NCBI RefSeq assembly: GCF_022965805.1
Contig: NC_133104.1
Location: 20,837,892-20,901,891 of the forward strand
Length of the DNA stretch: 64,000 bases
Reading direction: 5' to 3'
From: Primulina eburnea
Lineage: Eukaryota > Streptophyta > Magnoliopsida > Lamiales > Gesneriaceae
The position numbers and the translations under genes were made by a program. This document shows, piece by piece, positions 43,994 through 56,806 of this stretch. The notes under the pieces are model-generated. The model was not told the DNA's origin. It searched no databases and was given only the letters and a program-made list of their open reading frames with translations. Each line of letters starts with the position of its first letter. Within the stretch, counting starts at the first letter, position 1.

Positions 43994-46900
43994 TCTCAAA
44001 TCTGAAACTTCTAGCACTACTAGACGGTTATTCACATACAGAATAGAATCTCTAACCTGATATTCTGAGATACGACCAGCTCTGACCATATCAATCGATC
44101 TCTGAACGCTCGGATCAGTTCTCTGCGCTTCTTTGACCCTCAAAATCAGATCTGGCTCAATCTGAATCGCAGCAAGTCGCAACAGGTCTACTCTCTGTAT
44201 CAAATGTCAATCCAGACAAGCAACACTCCTCTACTAAATTCGATACACCTATTGTCGATAAGGAAAGAGCACATACCTTTCGACTCAGGGCGTCTGCCGC
44301 TGCATTCGACTTTCCTGGATGGTATTTGATCTCGCAATCAAAATCTTTCAGCAGATCAAGCCATCGTCGCTGCCTCATGTTCAACTCTGACTGAGAAAGA
44401 GATACTTCAAGCTCTTATGATCGGAATAGATCTCAAATTTCTCGCCATACAGATAATGACGCCAGATCTTGAGTGCAAATACAATCGCCGCCAATTCAAG
44501 ATCATGAATCGGGTAACGAGTCTCGTGCGGCTTCAGCTGTCTAGATGCGTACGCTATCACGTGCCCTCGCTGCATAAGAACACATCCAAGCCCTCTGTGA
44601 GATGCATCACAATATACAACGAACTCACCTGTACCTGAAGGAATAGTCAAGACAGGCGCACTAGTCAGCCTCTTCTTCAACTCTACAAAACTTGCTTCAC
44701 AATCTTGAGACCACACAAATGGCATATTCTTCTGGGTCAACTAAGTGATAGGCTTCGCTATACTGGAGAAATCTCGGATAAAACGACGATAATACCCGGC
44801 TAGACCCATGAAACTGCGTATCTCAGGCACAGAAGTCGGTCTCGGCCAACTGATCACAGCCTCAACTTTACTCGGATCTACCGCAATACCATCTCCAGAG
44901 ATAATGTGACCCAAAAGACAACCTGTTTCAGCCAGAATTCGCACTTGGACAATTTAGCATACAACTGCTCATTTCTCAGAGTCTTCAATACAATTCTCAG
45001 ATGATCTGCATGTTCAGTCAGACTCTTCGAATACACCAAAATATCATCAATAAATACAATCACAAAATCATCTAAATATCTCTGAAAAATGCGGTTCATC
45101 AAACTCATAAACACCGCTGGTGCATTCGTCAAACCGAAAGGCATAACAATAAACTCGTAATGCCCATACCTGGTTCGGAATGCAGTCTTCGGAATATCAA
45201 CGTCTCTAACTCGGAGCTGATGATACCCTGATCTCAAATCAATCTTCGAGTATACCGAAGATCCCTGTAACTGATCAAACAGATCATCGATGCGAGGCAA
45301 AGGATACTTGTTCTTCACTGTAGCCTTATTCAACTGCCTATAATCAATGCACAGTCGCATCGACCCATCTTTCTTTCTCACAAAAAGCACCGGAGCACCC
45401 CAAGGAGATACACTGGGTCTGATATACCCCTTGGACAGAAGATCTTCCAGCTGTGCTTTCAACTCTTTCAGCTCTATCGGTGCCATCCTATACGGAGCTC
45501 TCGAAATAGGAACACTGCCTGGCACAAGATCAATGCTGAAATCAACCTCTCGAACTGGAGGCAACCCCGGAATCTCATCTGGGAAAACATCTGCAAACTC
45601 GCAAACCACTGGCAAATCTGCCAATGCTGGGCTCGACTTCAGTAAATCTACTGAATATACGAGAAAGCCCTCTGCTCCTCTCTGAAGCAATCTACTCATA
45701 GTCAGAGCAGATACTAAGGGAATCCGAGATCTGGAACCCTTGCCGTAGAATTTCCACTCATCTGTCATGTCGGGTCTGAATCTGACAATTTTGTGGAAAC
45801 AATCTACCGTGGCCCTGTACCTGGTTAACATGTCTATGCCAACTATACAATCAAAATCAGCTAAACCAAGTACTACACAATCAAGATCAATCTCATGCCC
45901 TTCAAACTGAAGCATACAGTGTCTAACAGTAGTCACAGATATCAAACCACTCCCCAACGGAGAAGCTATAGACACTACCGTAGACATCGACTCAACAGGC
46001 AATGCATGTCTCAATGAAAATGTTCAGAGATGAATGTATGAGATGCACCTGTGTCAATCAACACATATGCAGGATAACCGCAAAGAAAACAGTTACCTGC
46101 AATGACGTCATCTGGCGCCTCCTGCGCCTGCTCCTCTGTCAGGGCAAAAACACGTGCCTGCTGTCGGGGAGGCTGACTCACCGTCTGACTACCTCCAAGT
46201 CTCTGCTGGGTCTGTGTAGAGGATGGCTGAAAGGAGTGTACAGAAGATGCCTGTCTATCCATCTGTGTCATTGGTGCTGATGACCCTGCACTCTGGAATC
46301 GTGGTGCACCTCTCTGGGGACAAACTCTAGCGAAGTGTCCCTGTTGCCTACAGATGTTGCAGCGTCCCATAACTCCTTGACACTGCTCCGTCGCATGTCG
46401 TCCTCCACACGAGCTGCAATACACGCCACTGTAATCTGAACCCTGACCTCTCTGTCGAGATCCACTCGAACTCGATGAACTACTCCCAGATTTCTTAAAT
46501 TGCTTGCCCTTAACTTTCAAAAATTCCTTCTTACCACTACTACTAGATCCACTATCGAAGCGAGGAGGAGGTGGTGGAAACTGAGTGGTAGGCTGTGGCG
46601 GTCTCTGCCCCTGAACACCGTAAGAAGCGCCTCGCTGCCTGATCAGGCCAGCCTCTGCTCCCTTCGCTCGGTTCAGTGCCTCTGAAAAAGTAAAAACATC
46701 GGGGTTCAGCCCGTTGATAAACTGATCGGCCACTGCCTCGTCGTTCCCGGCCACATGAGGTGCAAATCGTAGCAATGCAGAAAATTTAGCAACATACTCC
46801 TCGATGTTCCACTGTCCCTGCTTCAGATTCGCGAATTCAGCTCCTTTATCTTTTCGGTAGGAAACGGGGAAAAAGCGCTGATAGAACTCATCTTTGAAGA

Positions 46901-47213
46901 CTTTCCACGTGATGTCAATGCCTCGGTGCTCCAAGGCTCTCTTCGTAGTCAACCACCAGCTCTTGGCAACCTCTTGCATCTGATGTCCTATCAACTTCAC
47001 ACGTCGCTCATCAGCATATGCCAAAGACTCAAACAACATCTCGATATCATCAAGCCAGCCCTCGCACTCTACTGCACTCTATGTGCCCTTCAAGGTAGGC
47101 GGATGGAAAGACTGAAATCTCTTCAATAAGGTCTCCATCGGCGTAGCGGTGACATCCATCTGTGCACCTGATGTGCTACCCTGCTCTGGCTGTGGTATAC
47201 GTCTAGGCGGCAT
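43994..47213 (-). pseudogene. Gypsy J gag-pol, upstream part
   Basis: Start at 47211-47213 (MPPRRIPQPEQG). Lesions in order: TAG for Glu at 47079-47081; a nine-residue gap (LVNTGRPST) after DVFT near 46690; a one-base deletion near 46016 in protease just after [13 protein letters not shown]; then an open stretch 46014-44918 with reverse transcriptase ([11 protein letters not shown] near 45040-45070); a one-base deletion near 44915; TAG for Gln at about 44741-44743; a one-base deletion near 44395 in RNase H; an extra base near 44182; then K. The zinc knuckle [14 protein letters not shown] lies at 46320-46360. Confidence 0.88.
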
Positions 47214-47456
47214 AAATCTGATTATAACACTGATTAGTATACAATCAATATCATCTGTCTCAGCCCTCCTCTGATCATAGACTCTGATCGAGAATCGGTT
47301 CTGATTCAGGCTTTATATGCTGTAAATCAATTCAGATAACAATACAACATATAATAAAGAAAGAATTAAATCATGACATGCTAGCATGATATAAGCAAGG
47401 AAGATGACTCGATCTACCCCGCTCATTCTATTCTATCTCAGTCTACAGAACCTACA
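47214..47456 (-). other. Untranslated leader of gypsy J
   Basis: About 240 bp between gag and the primer site, similar to G (60644-60882). No gene. Confidence 0.75.
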
Positions 47457-47468
47457 GCTCTGATACCA
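47457..47468 (-). other. Primer-binding site of gypsy J
   Basis: GCTCTGATACCA on the plus strand, five bases from the LTR at 47474; initiator-Met type. Confidence 0.9.
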
Positions 47469-47473
47469 CCTGT

Positions 47474-49290
47474 TGTGGGGACCCGGGCTCTAACTCAATT
47501 CTTTTGGGATTTAATTGGATCTTTGTTCGAAAATGTGGGTCAAAATTTTTGCTTTTAACATTAATTCAAACGTATAGTCAAAGTATAACATTGTCTTTAT
47601 ACGAAATAAACAACATAATGTACATCCAAGTCTGTCTAATACAACCATACTCTAGTGTTCAAATACCAACTACAAACATAAGTGATACAAGTCCAGTAGA
47701 AAACTCTACAAATCTTCGACGCCCGAGATCTCCACGCTATCGTCAATCTCTCATCTAGCTCGTGACCCAGATCCTGCCCCACCTGTTGCCATGCACACAT
47801 ACAGACACGACAACAGCCGGATAACTCCGGTGAGAACATATCCCAGTATAAAACATGGATGCATGCAATGTAAATATCATATACAAATTCATAGCATATA
47901 TCAAGTAACATGAATGTAAATCTAAACATGTACAAGAATACAAATCTGTATTCAAAATTTAAATCTTGACTCGACTCATTTCTAATCTAGGGATCCCGGT
48001 GTGAATAAGACGGTCTGTCACCTACCCAACCACTCGAGGCAACGGTACGTCTTATTCCTAGACTTCGGTCAACTCTGTATCGAGGGTCTACACATAGAGC
48101 AAATCTACTACTATGCGACGATACACCGAAACGTCTAGTTTTGGCCAATCTGCCAATATCTCCTATCTCAGGATTCGAATATAAATCAATAAACAAGACA
48201 TTACATAATCAACGTAATAACAATCTAGTATGTGATTTAGGGAAACTCGGATCAAATCTGAATCGAGTTGTGCAATCCCAAGACCACATGAATTATACCT
48301 TTCTTGTCGCACTGTCTGTCGAGATCTCGAATCAAATGTCAAACCTGTCACTTCAAATCTGAAATGGCAATGTAGATATACCTTCTATCAATATAGAACA
48401 CAACTAACTCAAACAACTCATATACAAACAATACTTGATTTCGATACAGTTGAACGGCATAACGGCGTAGTCTCGTGATACCGATAACTCAATACTAACA
48501 TGCTAATTCCAAATTAACTCCCAACATCATTAACATAACAATACATACACTGAAATCTGCATAATCTCTCCATAATACATGCTGGAAATCGAAACAATAG
48601 CATACTATGTCCGAAATTCAATCTGATAACGAATATACCAAGCTCAAGATATCAAGAACACCTATTCTAACTCAAATCTGAATTTCTTCCAACATACACA
48701 ATCTGAATTACGTTGAAATGTAACAAAACTTACATCCTTGAATAGCAACTGATGAGAGGAGTTCATAACCGAAGTCGGATCTAAAATCGGATGGCTAAAT
48801 CTTGCAAAACTTCAATTCTAATATGAAGGAAACCTCTCACCTTCTTTGGAAATAGCTCTCGGTGCCTTCACTGAAATGGGGAAGAACTAAATCAGCACAA
48901 ATCATATATATACCATGCCATGTGTCAGCTCAAGAAGAAAGGGTGGCATTTTTGCATGCAGCACCGCGGGTGCGGTGACTTAGGAGCGCGGGTGCGCTGT
49001 GCTCACGGCACATCTTGCATTTTCCGAAATTCTTAGACCGCGGGTGCGGCTCTTGCATGACCGCGGGTGCGTTCTTACCACCGCGGGTGCGGTCCTGTTA
49101 GCACCGCGGGTGCGGTGTTGCTTCGCACAAATTCACCAATTTCTTCTCAATGCACCGCGGGTGCTGTATCTCTAACACCGCGGGTGCGGTATGGCTTCGG
49201 CCATTCCTTCAAAATTCTCATTTAAATGTCATGCATTCTTACGGCTTCAAGTCTAGCATCAATAACAACCGAAAATTCTCGAGCCTTACA
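47474..49290 (-). repeat. 5' LTR of gypsy J
   Basis: 1817 bp, pairing with 32335-34151. Followed by AGGCT (49291-49295), the right copy of the target duplication, and then RNase H of F. Confidence 0.95.
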
Positions 49291-51236
49291 AGGCTGACCA
49301 GTGCACCTGTCTTGATAATTCCTTCAGGTACGGGTGATTTCGTTGTATATTGTGATGCCTCTCACAGAGGTTTGGGATGTGTTCTTATGCAGCGAGGTCA
49401 TGTGGTCGCATATGCCTCAAGACAATTGAAGACTCACGAGACTCGATACCCTATTCATGATCTTGAATTGGCGGCTATCGTATTTGCACTAAAGATCTGG
49501 CGTCATTATCTTTATGGCGAGAAATTTGAGATCTATTCGGACCATAAAAGCCTAAAGTACTTGTTCTCTCAGTCGGAGTTGAACATGAGACAGCATAGAT
49601 GGCTTGATCTGTTAAAAGATTTTGATTGTGAGATCAAATATTATCCAGGAAAGTCGAATGCAGCGGCAGATGCTTTGAGTCGAAAGGTTTGTTCCCTATC
49701 CTTATCGACGATAGGTGTTACAAAACTCGTTGAAAATTGCTGTTTCTCTGGATTAGAATTTGATACAGATAAGAAGCCACTACGACTCGCTACTATTCAA
49801 GCTGAGCCAGACCTGATCCGGAGGATCAAAGAAGCTCAACGAACCGATCAGAATGTGCAAAGATCGATCCAGATGGTCAGAGCAGGACATTTATCAGAAT
49901 ATCAGGTGCGTGAGCATATTTTGTACGTCAATAACCGTCTTGTTGTGCCAGATGTTTCAGATTTGAAGCATCAGATTATGTCCGAAGCACAGTGTAGTCG
50001 GTTCAGCATCCATCCTGGTGGCAGGAAGATGTACAATGATCTGAAAACCCAGTTCTGGTGGAAGCAGATGAAGTCAGACATCGCAGAGTATGTGTCTAAA
50101 TGCTTGAACTGCCAACAGGTGAAGGCCGAGAGGAAGAAGCCCGGAGGGTTACTTCAGAGTTTGTCTATTCCTGAATGGAAATGGGACCATATTTCCATGG
50201 ATTTTGTGACGAAGTTACCCCGATCTTCCCGAGGCTGTGATGCGATTTTGGTCGTTATCGACAGACTAACCAAATCAGCTTGTTTCATTCCGTACAGAAT
50301 GACGTATCGACATGATCAGATGGCGGAGATATATGTTCGAGAGGTAATCAGATTGCATGGAGTGCCGAAGTCTATCGTATCAGATCGTGATCCACGATTT
50401 ACTTCACACTTCTGGCACAGTTTACAGCAGGCCTTAGGTACGACTTTACACCTGAGTACTGCTTATCATCCTCAGACAGACGGACAGTCAGAGCAGACTA
50501 TCCAGACATTAGAGAATATGTTGAGAGCCGTAGTACTAGATTTTGGTACTCGTTGGCAAGATTCCCTACCTCTTTGTGAATTCTCTTATAATAACAGCTA
50601 TCAGACGAGCATTGAGATGGCACCGTTTGAAGCCTTATATGGCAAGAAGTGCAGATCTCCGCTATACTGGGATGATATTTCAGAAGTGCCAGAACTTGGG
50701 CCAGACATGATTCGTGACATGACTGAGAAGGTGAAAGTTATTCAGAAAAGAATGAAGACAGCACAAGATAGGCAAGCCAAATACGCCGATATCAGACGTA
50801 GACCGTTGGTATTTGAACAAGGAGATAGAGTGTTCTTGAAAATTCCCCCTTCAGAGGCGTTGTCAGATTTGGCAAGCGTGAAAAGTTGTCTCCTAGATAC
50901 GTCGGTCCTTACGAGATTCTAGAGAAGATTGGCGATCGAGCATATCGACTGGCTCTTCCTCCTTCTCTATCTGGGATACATGACGTCTTTCATGTATCAA
51001 TGTTGCGTAAATACATGCCTGATGTTTCTCATATCATTCGTCCTGACGAAGCTGAGCTTGATCAAACCTTGAGCTACGTTGAACAACCGATACAGATTCT
51101 TGATCGGAAAGATAAGCAACTCAGAACAAAGACTATTCCACTTGTGAAAGTTCAGTGGAGTCGTCATGGCATCGAGGAAGCGACTTGGGAAACAGAGGCA
51201 GATATGAGACAGAAACACCCCGAGTTATTTATATGA
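49291..51236 (+). pseudogene. Gypsy F RNase H, integrase and chromodomain-like tail
   Basis: Continues the gene from 32334 (the AGGCT at 49291-49295 is the duplicated target). RNase [29 protein letters not shown]; integrase HHCC ([19 protein letters not shown]); DDE core ([33 protein letters not shown]). A one-base deletion near 50847 (KIPP for KISPF) shifts the frame; the tail is read from 50886 and ends [20 protein letters not shown]. The frame open leftward to 49150 lies in the J LTR and is not part of the gene. Confidence 0.88.
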
Positions 51237-51336
51237 TGTGAGTATTTATTCGGTTTTAGATGGTAATGCTGTTTTAAATACTCTAATTGATTTATATCAA
51301 GTTCGAGGACGAACCTATGTCTTAGAGGGGGAGAAA
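51237..51336 (+). other. 3' untranslated part and polypurine tract of gypsy F
   Basis: 100 bp after the stop; AGAGGGGGAGAAA at 51324-51336 is the polypurine tract, directly before the 3' LTR. Confidence 0.88.
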
Positions 51337-52235
51337 TGTAATGCCCAAGATTTTATAACACGTTAGTTTGAGATTATCGATGTTGAGTAGATATGAATGC
51401 AACCAGATCATTTTGAGATTTAAAATTTAAATATGTAAACTGTTGGGCGAAAGTGACTCGCCCGGGCGGACATTTTTGACCGCCCGAGCGAGAGTGCCTC
51501 GGAGAAGAGGGCCGGGAGTCACTCGCCCGGGCGGATGTTTTTGACCGCCCGAGCGAGGCTGCTGGAATGGGCGAGGGTCGAGAATTACTCGCCCGGGCGG
51601 CAACTTTTGACCGCCCGCGCGAGAGCCGTGTACACCCAAGGATGAGCCATGTGTTCTTAGACATGCAAAGTATATATAATGTGTCTTCAATTCATTCCTT
51701 TTCACTCCAGCACTTGACCGAGAGCTCCAGAGCAATACAAGTTCCTTCATGCTTTTAAATGGTGGTTGTGCAAGATTTTATCAACCGATTTTTAAACCGA
51801 GCTTAGATTTGTAATCCTTGTGCTACTAGCTTCAAAGTAATGTAAGTTTCATTTAATTCCAGCATGTTTTGATATTTATGTGTTGGGTAAATGATGAATT
51901 GAACTATATATTATGTTCTTGAGATAATAGATATTGTAGAATCGCAAACGGATCAAAGAACGGATGTCATATGCTATAGTTTCGATTTCCAGCATTTTTA
52001 TTGAGTTGAATGGGATATTTCAGTGTGAGACTTTGTATTTTGAGGAGATTAGGAGTTGTTGATATTAAGTTTAGTGTTGTTGAATTATCGGTATTGAAGA
52101 AATACGTCGTTATGCCGTCAATTTATACCGAGACCGATAATTGAATTGTACAAGATTTGTTGAGTGGTACATTGATAGAATATATCTACACATTGTCATT
52201 TCAGACTAAACTTGACAGAGTTGACATACTGATCT
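51337..52235 (+). repeat. 3' LTR of gypsy F (first 899 bp)
   Basis: Matches 27641-28540 including the U3 array (51457-51623). It is cut by G at 52235. GATCT (52231-52235) is the left copy of the target duplication of G; the sequence that should follow (CGAGACTTTGACACC in the left LTR) is not found again in the window. Confidence 0.9.
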
Positions 52236-53985
52236 TGTGGGGACCCGAGCTCTAACTCAATTCTTTTGGGATTTAATTGGATCTTTGTTCGAAAATGTGG
52301 GTCAAAAATTTGCTTTTAACATTATTTCAAATGTATAATTAAAGCATCACAAGTCTATATATGAACTAAACGACATAAGATACATACCAGTCTGTTTAAT
52401 ACAACCATACACTAGTGTTTAAATATCAACTACAACCATGAGTAGTACAAGTTTCATAATAAAACACTAGTAATCTGCAATGCCCGAGATCTCCACGCTA
52501 TCATCCATCTCTCATCTAGCTCGAGACCCAGATCCTGCCCCACCTGTTGCCATGCACACATACAGACACGACAACAGCCGGATAACTCCGGTGAGAAACA
52601 TATCCCAGTATAAAACATGGATGCATGCAATGTCATAATCATGTACAAAAGCATAAAATATATCAAGTAACATGAATAAAATCTAAACATGTAGAAGAAT
52701 ACAAATCTGTATTCAATATTTAACTCTTGACTCGACTCATTTCTAATCTAGGGATCCCGGTGTGAATAAGACGGTCTGTCACCTACCCAACCACTCGGGG
52801 CAACGGTACGTCTTATTCCTAGACTTCGGTCAACTCTGTATCGAGGGTCTACACATATAGCAAATCTGCTCCTATGCGTCGATACACCGAAACGTCTAGT
52901 TTTGGCAATCTGCCAATATCTCCTATCTCAGGACTCGAATATAAATCAATAAACAAGACATTACATACTCAATGTAATAACAATCTAGTATGTGATTTAG
53001 GGAAACTCGTATCAAATCTGAATCGAGTTGTGCAATCCCAAGACCACATGAATTATACCTTTCTTGTCGCACTGTCTGTCAAGATCTCGAATCAAATGTC
53101 AAACCTGTCACTTCAAATCTGAAATGGCAATGTGTAGACACACCATATCAATCTCTAACTCAAAGAAACATATATGAAATCAATAATAAATCTCGGTACA
53201 AATCGACGGCATAACAGCGTAATTCTCGGTACCGGTCAACTCAAGAACATCATACTCAATCACAATCAACTCATAATCTCATCAACACATCCATATATAT
53301 TCTGAAATCTGCATATACTCGATCCATACATGCTGGAGAATCGAACCCATAGCATATGACATCCATAATTCGATTCGGTAGTGAATATATCAAGCTCATA
53401 CTATCAAGAACACATATCTTCAACAAAATCATAAATTCTCCAACACATATGTTTCGAATCATGCTGAAAATGTATAAAACTTACGTCACTTTGTAGCCGT
53501 CAATGTAAGGAACACAAATCTAACCTCGGAATTAAAATCGGGACACAAAATTATTCAAAAGCACAAGTTGAAAATCAAAAGGACATGAAGCTTTCTTCCA
53601 AGCCTTCCCTCGACTCTCCGGTTCTGAACTAAAAGAGGAAGATGACACATATCATATATGCATGGCAAAAGGGCAAGTGGTTTATTTTTCACTTTACACG
53701 CAAGACCGCGGGTGCGGTGTACTGGGGAGCGCGGGTGCGCTATGCTCTCGGCAGCCCCATGATTTTTCCAAAATTCGATGACCGCGGGTGCGGTCATGTT
53801 ATTACCGCGGGTGCGGTGACTGTTCGCACAATTTCACCAATTCTCTATCAAGGCACCGCGGGTGCGGTCCTTCTTGTACCGCGGGTGCGGTGGGGCTTCG
53901 GCCCTGCTGCTCAAATTTCATAATTCATGCATTCTTATCTCTACAATTCCCACATCAATAATACCGATAATTCTCGAGCCTTACA
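52236..53985 (-). repeat. 3' LTR of gypsy G
   Basis: 1750 bp. The first 900 bp are nearly identical to the J LTR, the rest (U3) much less so. U3 array of three pairs at 53705/53728, 53781/53804 and 53855/53878, all 23 bp apart; TATA-like CATATATG at 53653-53660. Donor-like and acceptor-like motifs near 53058 and 52544 on the element strand. Confidence 0.93.
53705..53891 (-). promoter_or_regulatory. U3 array of paired GC-rich 14-mers in G
   Basis: Six ACCGCGGGTGCGGT-type half-sites in three pairs of exactly 23 bp; pairs 74-76 bp apart. The 5' LTR of G is cut before this region, so only one copy remains. Confidence 0.85.
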
Positions 53986-53998
53986 TTTCTCCCCCTCT
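53986..53998 (-). other. Polypurine tract of gypsy G
   Basis: TTTCTCCCCCTCT beside the 3' LTR, identical in form to that of J. 53999-54085 is untranslated. Confidence 0.88.
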
Positions 53999-54085
53999 TA
54001 GACAGGAGTTCGTCCTCGAACTCGCAAGCAATGAATTATACAAGTGTATACAAAAGCAGTAAAATCAACTAACAGAATACTTACA

Positions 54086-56806
54086 TCAACTGAATAGCTC
54101 GAGATGCCTCTGTCTCATCTCAGACTCTGTCTCCCAAGTTGCTTCCTCGATGCCATGACGACTCCACTGAACCTTCACAAGCGGGATAGTCTTGGTTCTA
54201 AGTTGTTTCTCTTTCCGATCAAGAATCTGTATCGGTCTTTCAATATAGCTCAGAGTATGATCTAACTCGGCTTTATCAGGCTGAATGACATGAGAATCAT
54301 CCGGCATATATTTGCGCAACATCGATACATGAAAAACATCATGTATACCGGACAGTGAAGGAGGAAGAGCAAGTTTGTAAGCTCGATCGCCAATCTTCTC
54401 AAGGATCTCGTACGGACCGACGTATCTAGGAGACAATTTTCCTCGCTTGCCAAATCTGACAACGCCTCTGAAAGGTGAAATCTTCAGAAATACTCTGTCT
54501 CCCTGTTCGAATACTAACGGTCTGCGTCTGATATTGGCGTACTTCGCTTGCCTATCTTGTACTGTCTTCATTCGTTTTTGAATGATCTTCACTTTTTCGG
54601 TCATCTCACGAATCATATCAGGCCCTAACTCTGGTACCTCAGAGATATCATCCCAGTACAACGGAGATCTGCACTTCTTTCCGTATAAAGCTTCGAACGG
54701 TGCCATCTCTATGCTAGTCTGATAGCTGTTGTTGTATGAAAACTCACACAACGGCAATGAATCTTGCCAACTAGTACCAAAGTCTAGTACTACAGCTCTC
54801 AGCATGTCCTCTAAAGTCTGGATAGTCCGCTCTGACTGTCCGTCTGTCTGGGGATGATAAGCAGTGCTCAGGTGTAAAGTCGTACCTAAAGCCTGCTGCA
54901 AGCTGTGCCAAAAGTGAGAAGTAAATCGTGGATCCCGATCTGATACGATCGACTTCGGCACACCGTGCAATCTGACGACCTCTCTGACATATAACTCTGC
55001 CATCTGATCGTGTCGATAGGTCATTCTGTACGGAATAAAGCACGCTGATTTGGTCAGTCAGTCTATCACAACCCAAATCGCGTCAAAGCCCCGCGAAGAT
55101 CGAGGTAACTTCGTCACGAAATCCATGGAAATGTGGTCCCATTTCCATTCAGGAACAGACAAACTCTGAAGTAAACCTCCGGGCTTCTTTCTTTCTGCCT
55201 TCACCTGTTGGCAATTTAGGCATCTAGACACAAATTCTCCAATGTCTGTCTTCATATGTTTCCACCAGAATTGTGTCTTCAAATCATTGTACATCTTCCT
55301 GCCTCTAGGATGAATGCTGAACCGACTACAGTGTGCCTCTGACATGATCTGTCGTCTCAAATCTGAAATCTCTGGCACTACTAAGCGGTTATTCACATAC
55401 AGAACAGAATCTCTAACCTGATACTCTGATATATGACCAGCTCTGACCATATCAATCGATCTCTGCACGCTCGGATCAGTTCTCTGTGCTTCTTTGATCC
55501 TCAAAATCAGATCTGGCTCAATCTGAATAGCAGCAAGTCGCAACGGTCTACTCTCTATATCAAATGTCAACCCAGACAAGCAACAATCTTCTGCTAAACT
55601 CGATACACCTATAGTCGACAAGGAAAGAGCACATACCTTTCGACTCAAGGCGTCTGCCGCTGCATTCGACTTTCCAGGATGGTATTTGATCTCGCAATCA
55701 AAATCTTTCAGCAGATCAAGCCATCGTCGCTGCCTCATATTCAACTCTCACTGAGAAAAGAGGTACTTCAGGCTCTTATGATCGGAATAGATCTCAAATT
55801 TCTCGCCATACAGATAATGACGCCAGATCTTGAGTGCCAAAACAATCGCCGCCAATTCAAGATCATGAATCGGGTAACGAGTCTCGTGCGGCTTCAGCTG
55901 TCTAGAGGCGTATGCTATCACGTGCCCTCGCTGCATAAGAACACATCCTAACCCTCTGTGAGATGCGTCACAGTATACAACGAACTCACCTGTACCTGCA
56001 GGAATCATCAAGACAGGCGCACTAGTCAGCCTCTTCTTCAGCTCTACAAAACTGGCTTCACAATCTTCGGACCACACAAATGGCATATTCTTCTGTGTCA
56101 ACTGGGTGATAGGCTTCGCTATACTGGAGAAATCTCGAATAAAACGTCGATAATACCCGGCTAGACCCATGAAACTGCGTATCTCAGGCACAGAAGTCGG
56201 TCTCGGCCAACTGATAACAGCCTCAACTTTACTCGGATCTACCGCAATACCCTCTCCAGATATAATATGCCCAAAGAAGACAACCTGTCGCAACAAGAAC
56301 TCACACTTGGACAATTTGGCATACAACTGCTCTTTTCTTAAAGTCTTCAATACGATCCTCAGATGATCTGCATGCTTAGTCAAATTCTTCGAATACACCA
56401 AAATGTCGTCAATAAACACAATCACAAAATCATCTAAATATCTCTGAAAAATGCGGTTCATCAAACTCATAAACACCGCAGGTGCATTCGTCAAACCGAA
56501 AGGCATAACAACAAACTCGTAATGTCCATACCTGGTTCGGAATGCAGTCTTCGGAATATCAACGTCTCTAACTCGGAGCTGATGATACCCTGATCTCAAA
56601 TCAATCTTCTAATATACAGAAGATCCCTGTAACTGATCAAACAAGTCGTCGATGCGCGGCAAAGGATACTTGTTCTTCATTGTTGCCTTATTCAGCTGCC
56701 TATAATCAATACACAGTCGCATCGAACCATCTTTCTTTCTGACAAAAAGCACCGGAGCACCCCAAGGAGATACACTCGGTCTAATGTAACCCTTGGACAG
56801 AAGATC
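54086..56806 (-). pseudogene. Gypsy G reverse transcriptase (part), RNase H, integrase, tail
   Basis: From 56806 down: reverse transcriptase with a stop for Ser at about 56608-56610 (SVY-stop-KIDL), catalytic [11 protein letters not shown] near 56390-56420, RNase [19 protein letters not shown], a stop for Ser at about 55745-55750 (FSQ-stop-ELNM), integrase HHCC ([19 protein letters not shown]), a four-base insertion near 55050 (CAGT doubled) in the catalytic core, then 55024-54086 with [23 protein letters not shown] and the tail [19 protein letters not shown]. The start of reverse transcriptase is lost at the L insertion. Confidence 0.88.

Larger units (their letters stand above)
32335..49290 (-). 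mobile_element. Gypsy retrotransposon J, split by K
   Basis: Inserted in the RNase H region of F with target duplication AGGCT (32330-32334 and 49291-49295). 3' LTR 32335-34151 and 5' LTR 47474-49290, both 1817 bp; about 16 differences by eye (0.9%). Coding parts at 34253-35522 and 43994-47213, separated by K. Polyprotein broken at many sites. Confidence 0.95.
27641..52235 (+). mobile_element. Gypsy retrotransposon F, split by J and cut by G
   Basis: The only long plus-strand element. 5' LTR 27641-29488, primer site 29494-29506, gag and protease-reverse transcriptase to 32334, J insertion, then RNase H-integrase from 49296 to 51236, polypurine tract, and 3' LTR 51337-52235, cut by G. Left LTR 27641-28540 and right LTR differ at about 8 of 899 positions by eye. 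It is inserted in the leader of D; the right target duplication is lost. Confidence 0.9.

Noticed and set aside
49150..50922. 590-codon open frame starting in the J LTR and running into F integrase
   Set aside because: The first 47 codons are LTR sequence read by chance. The true gene of F is the part from 49291 on.
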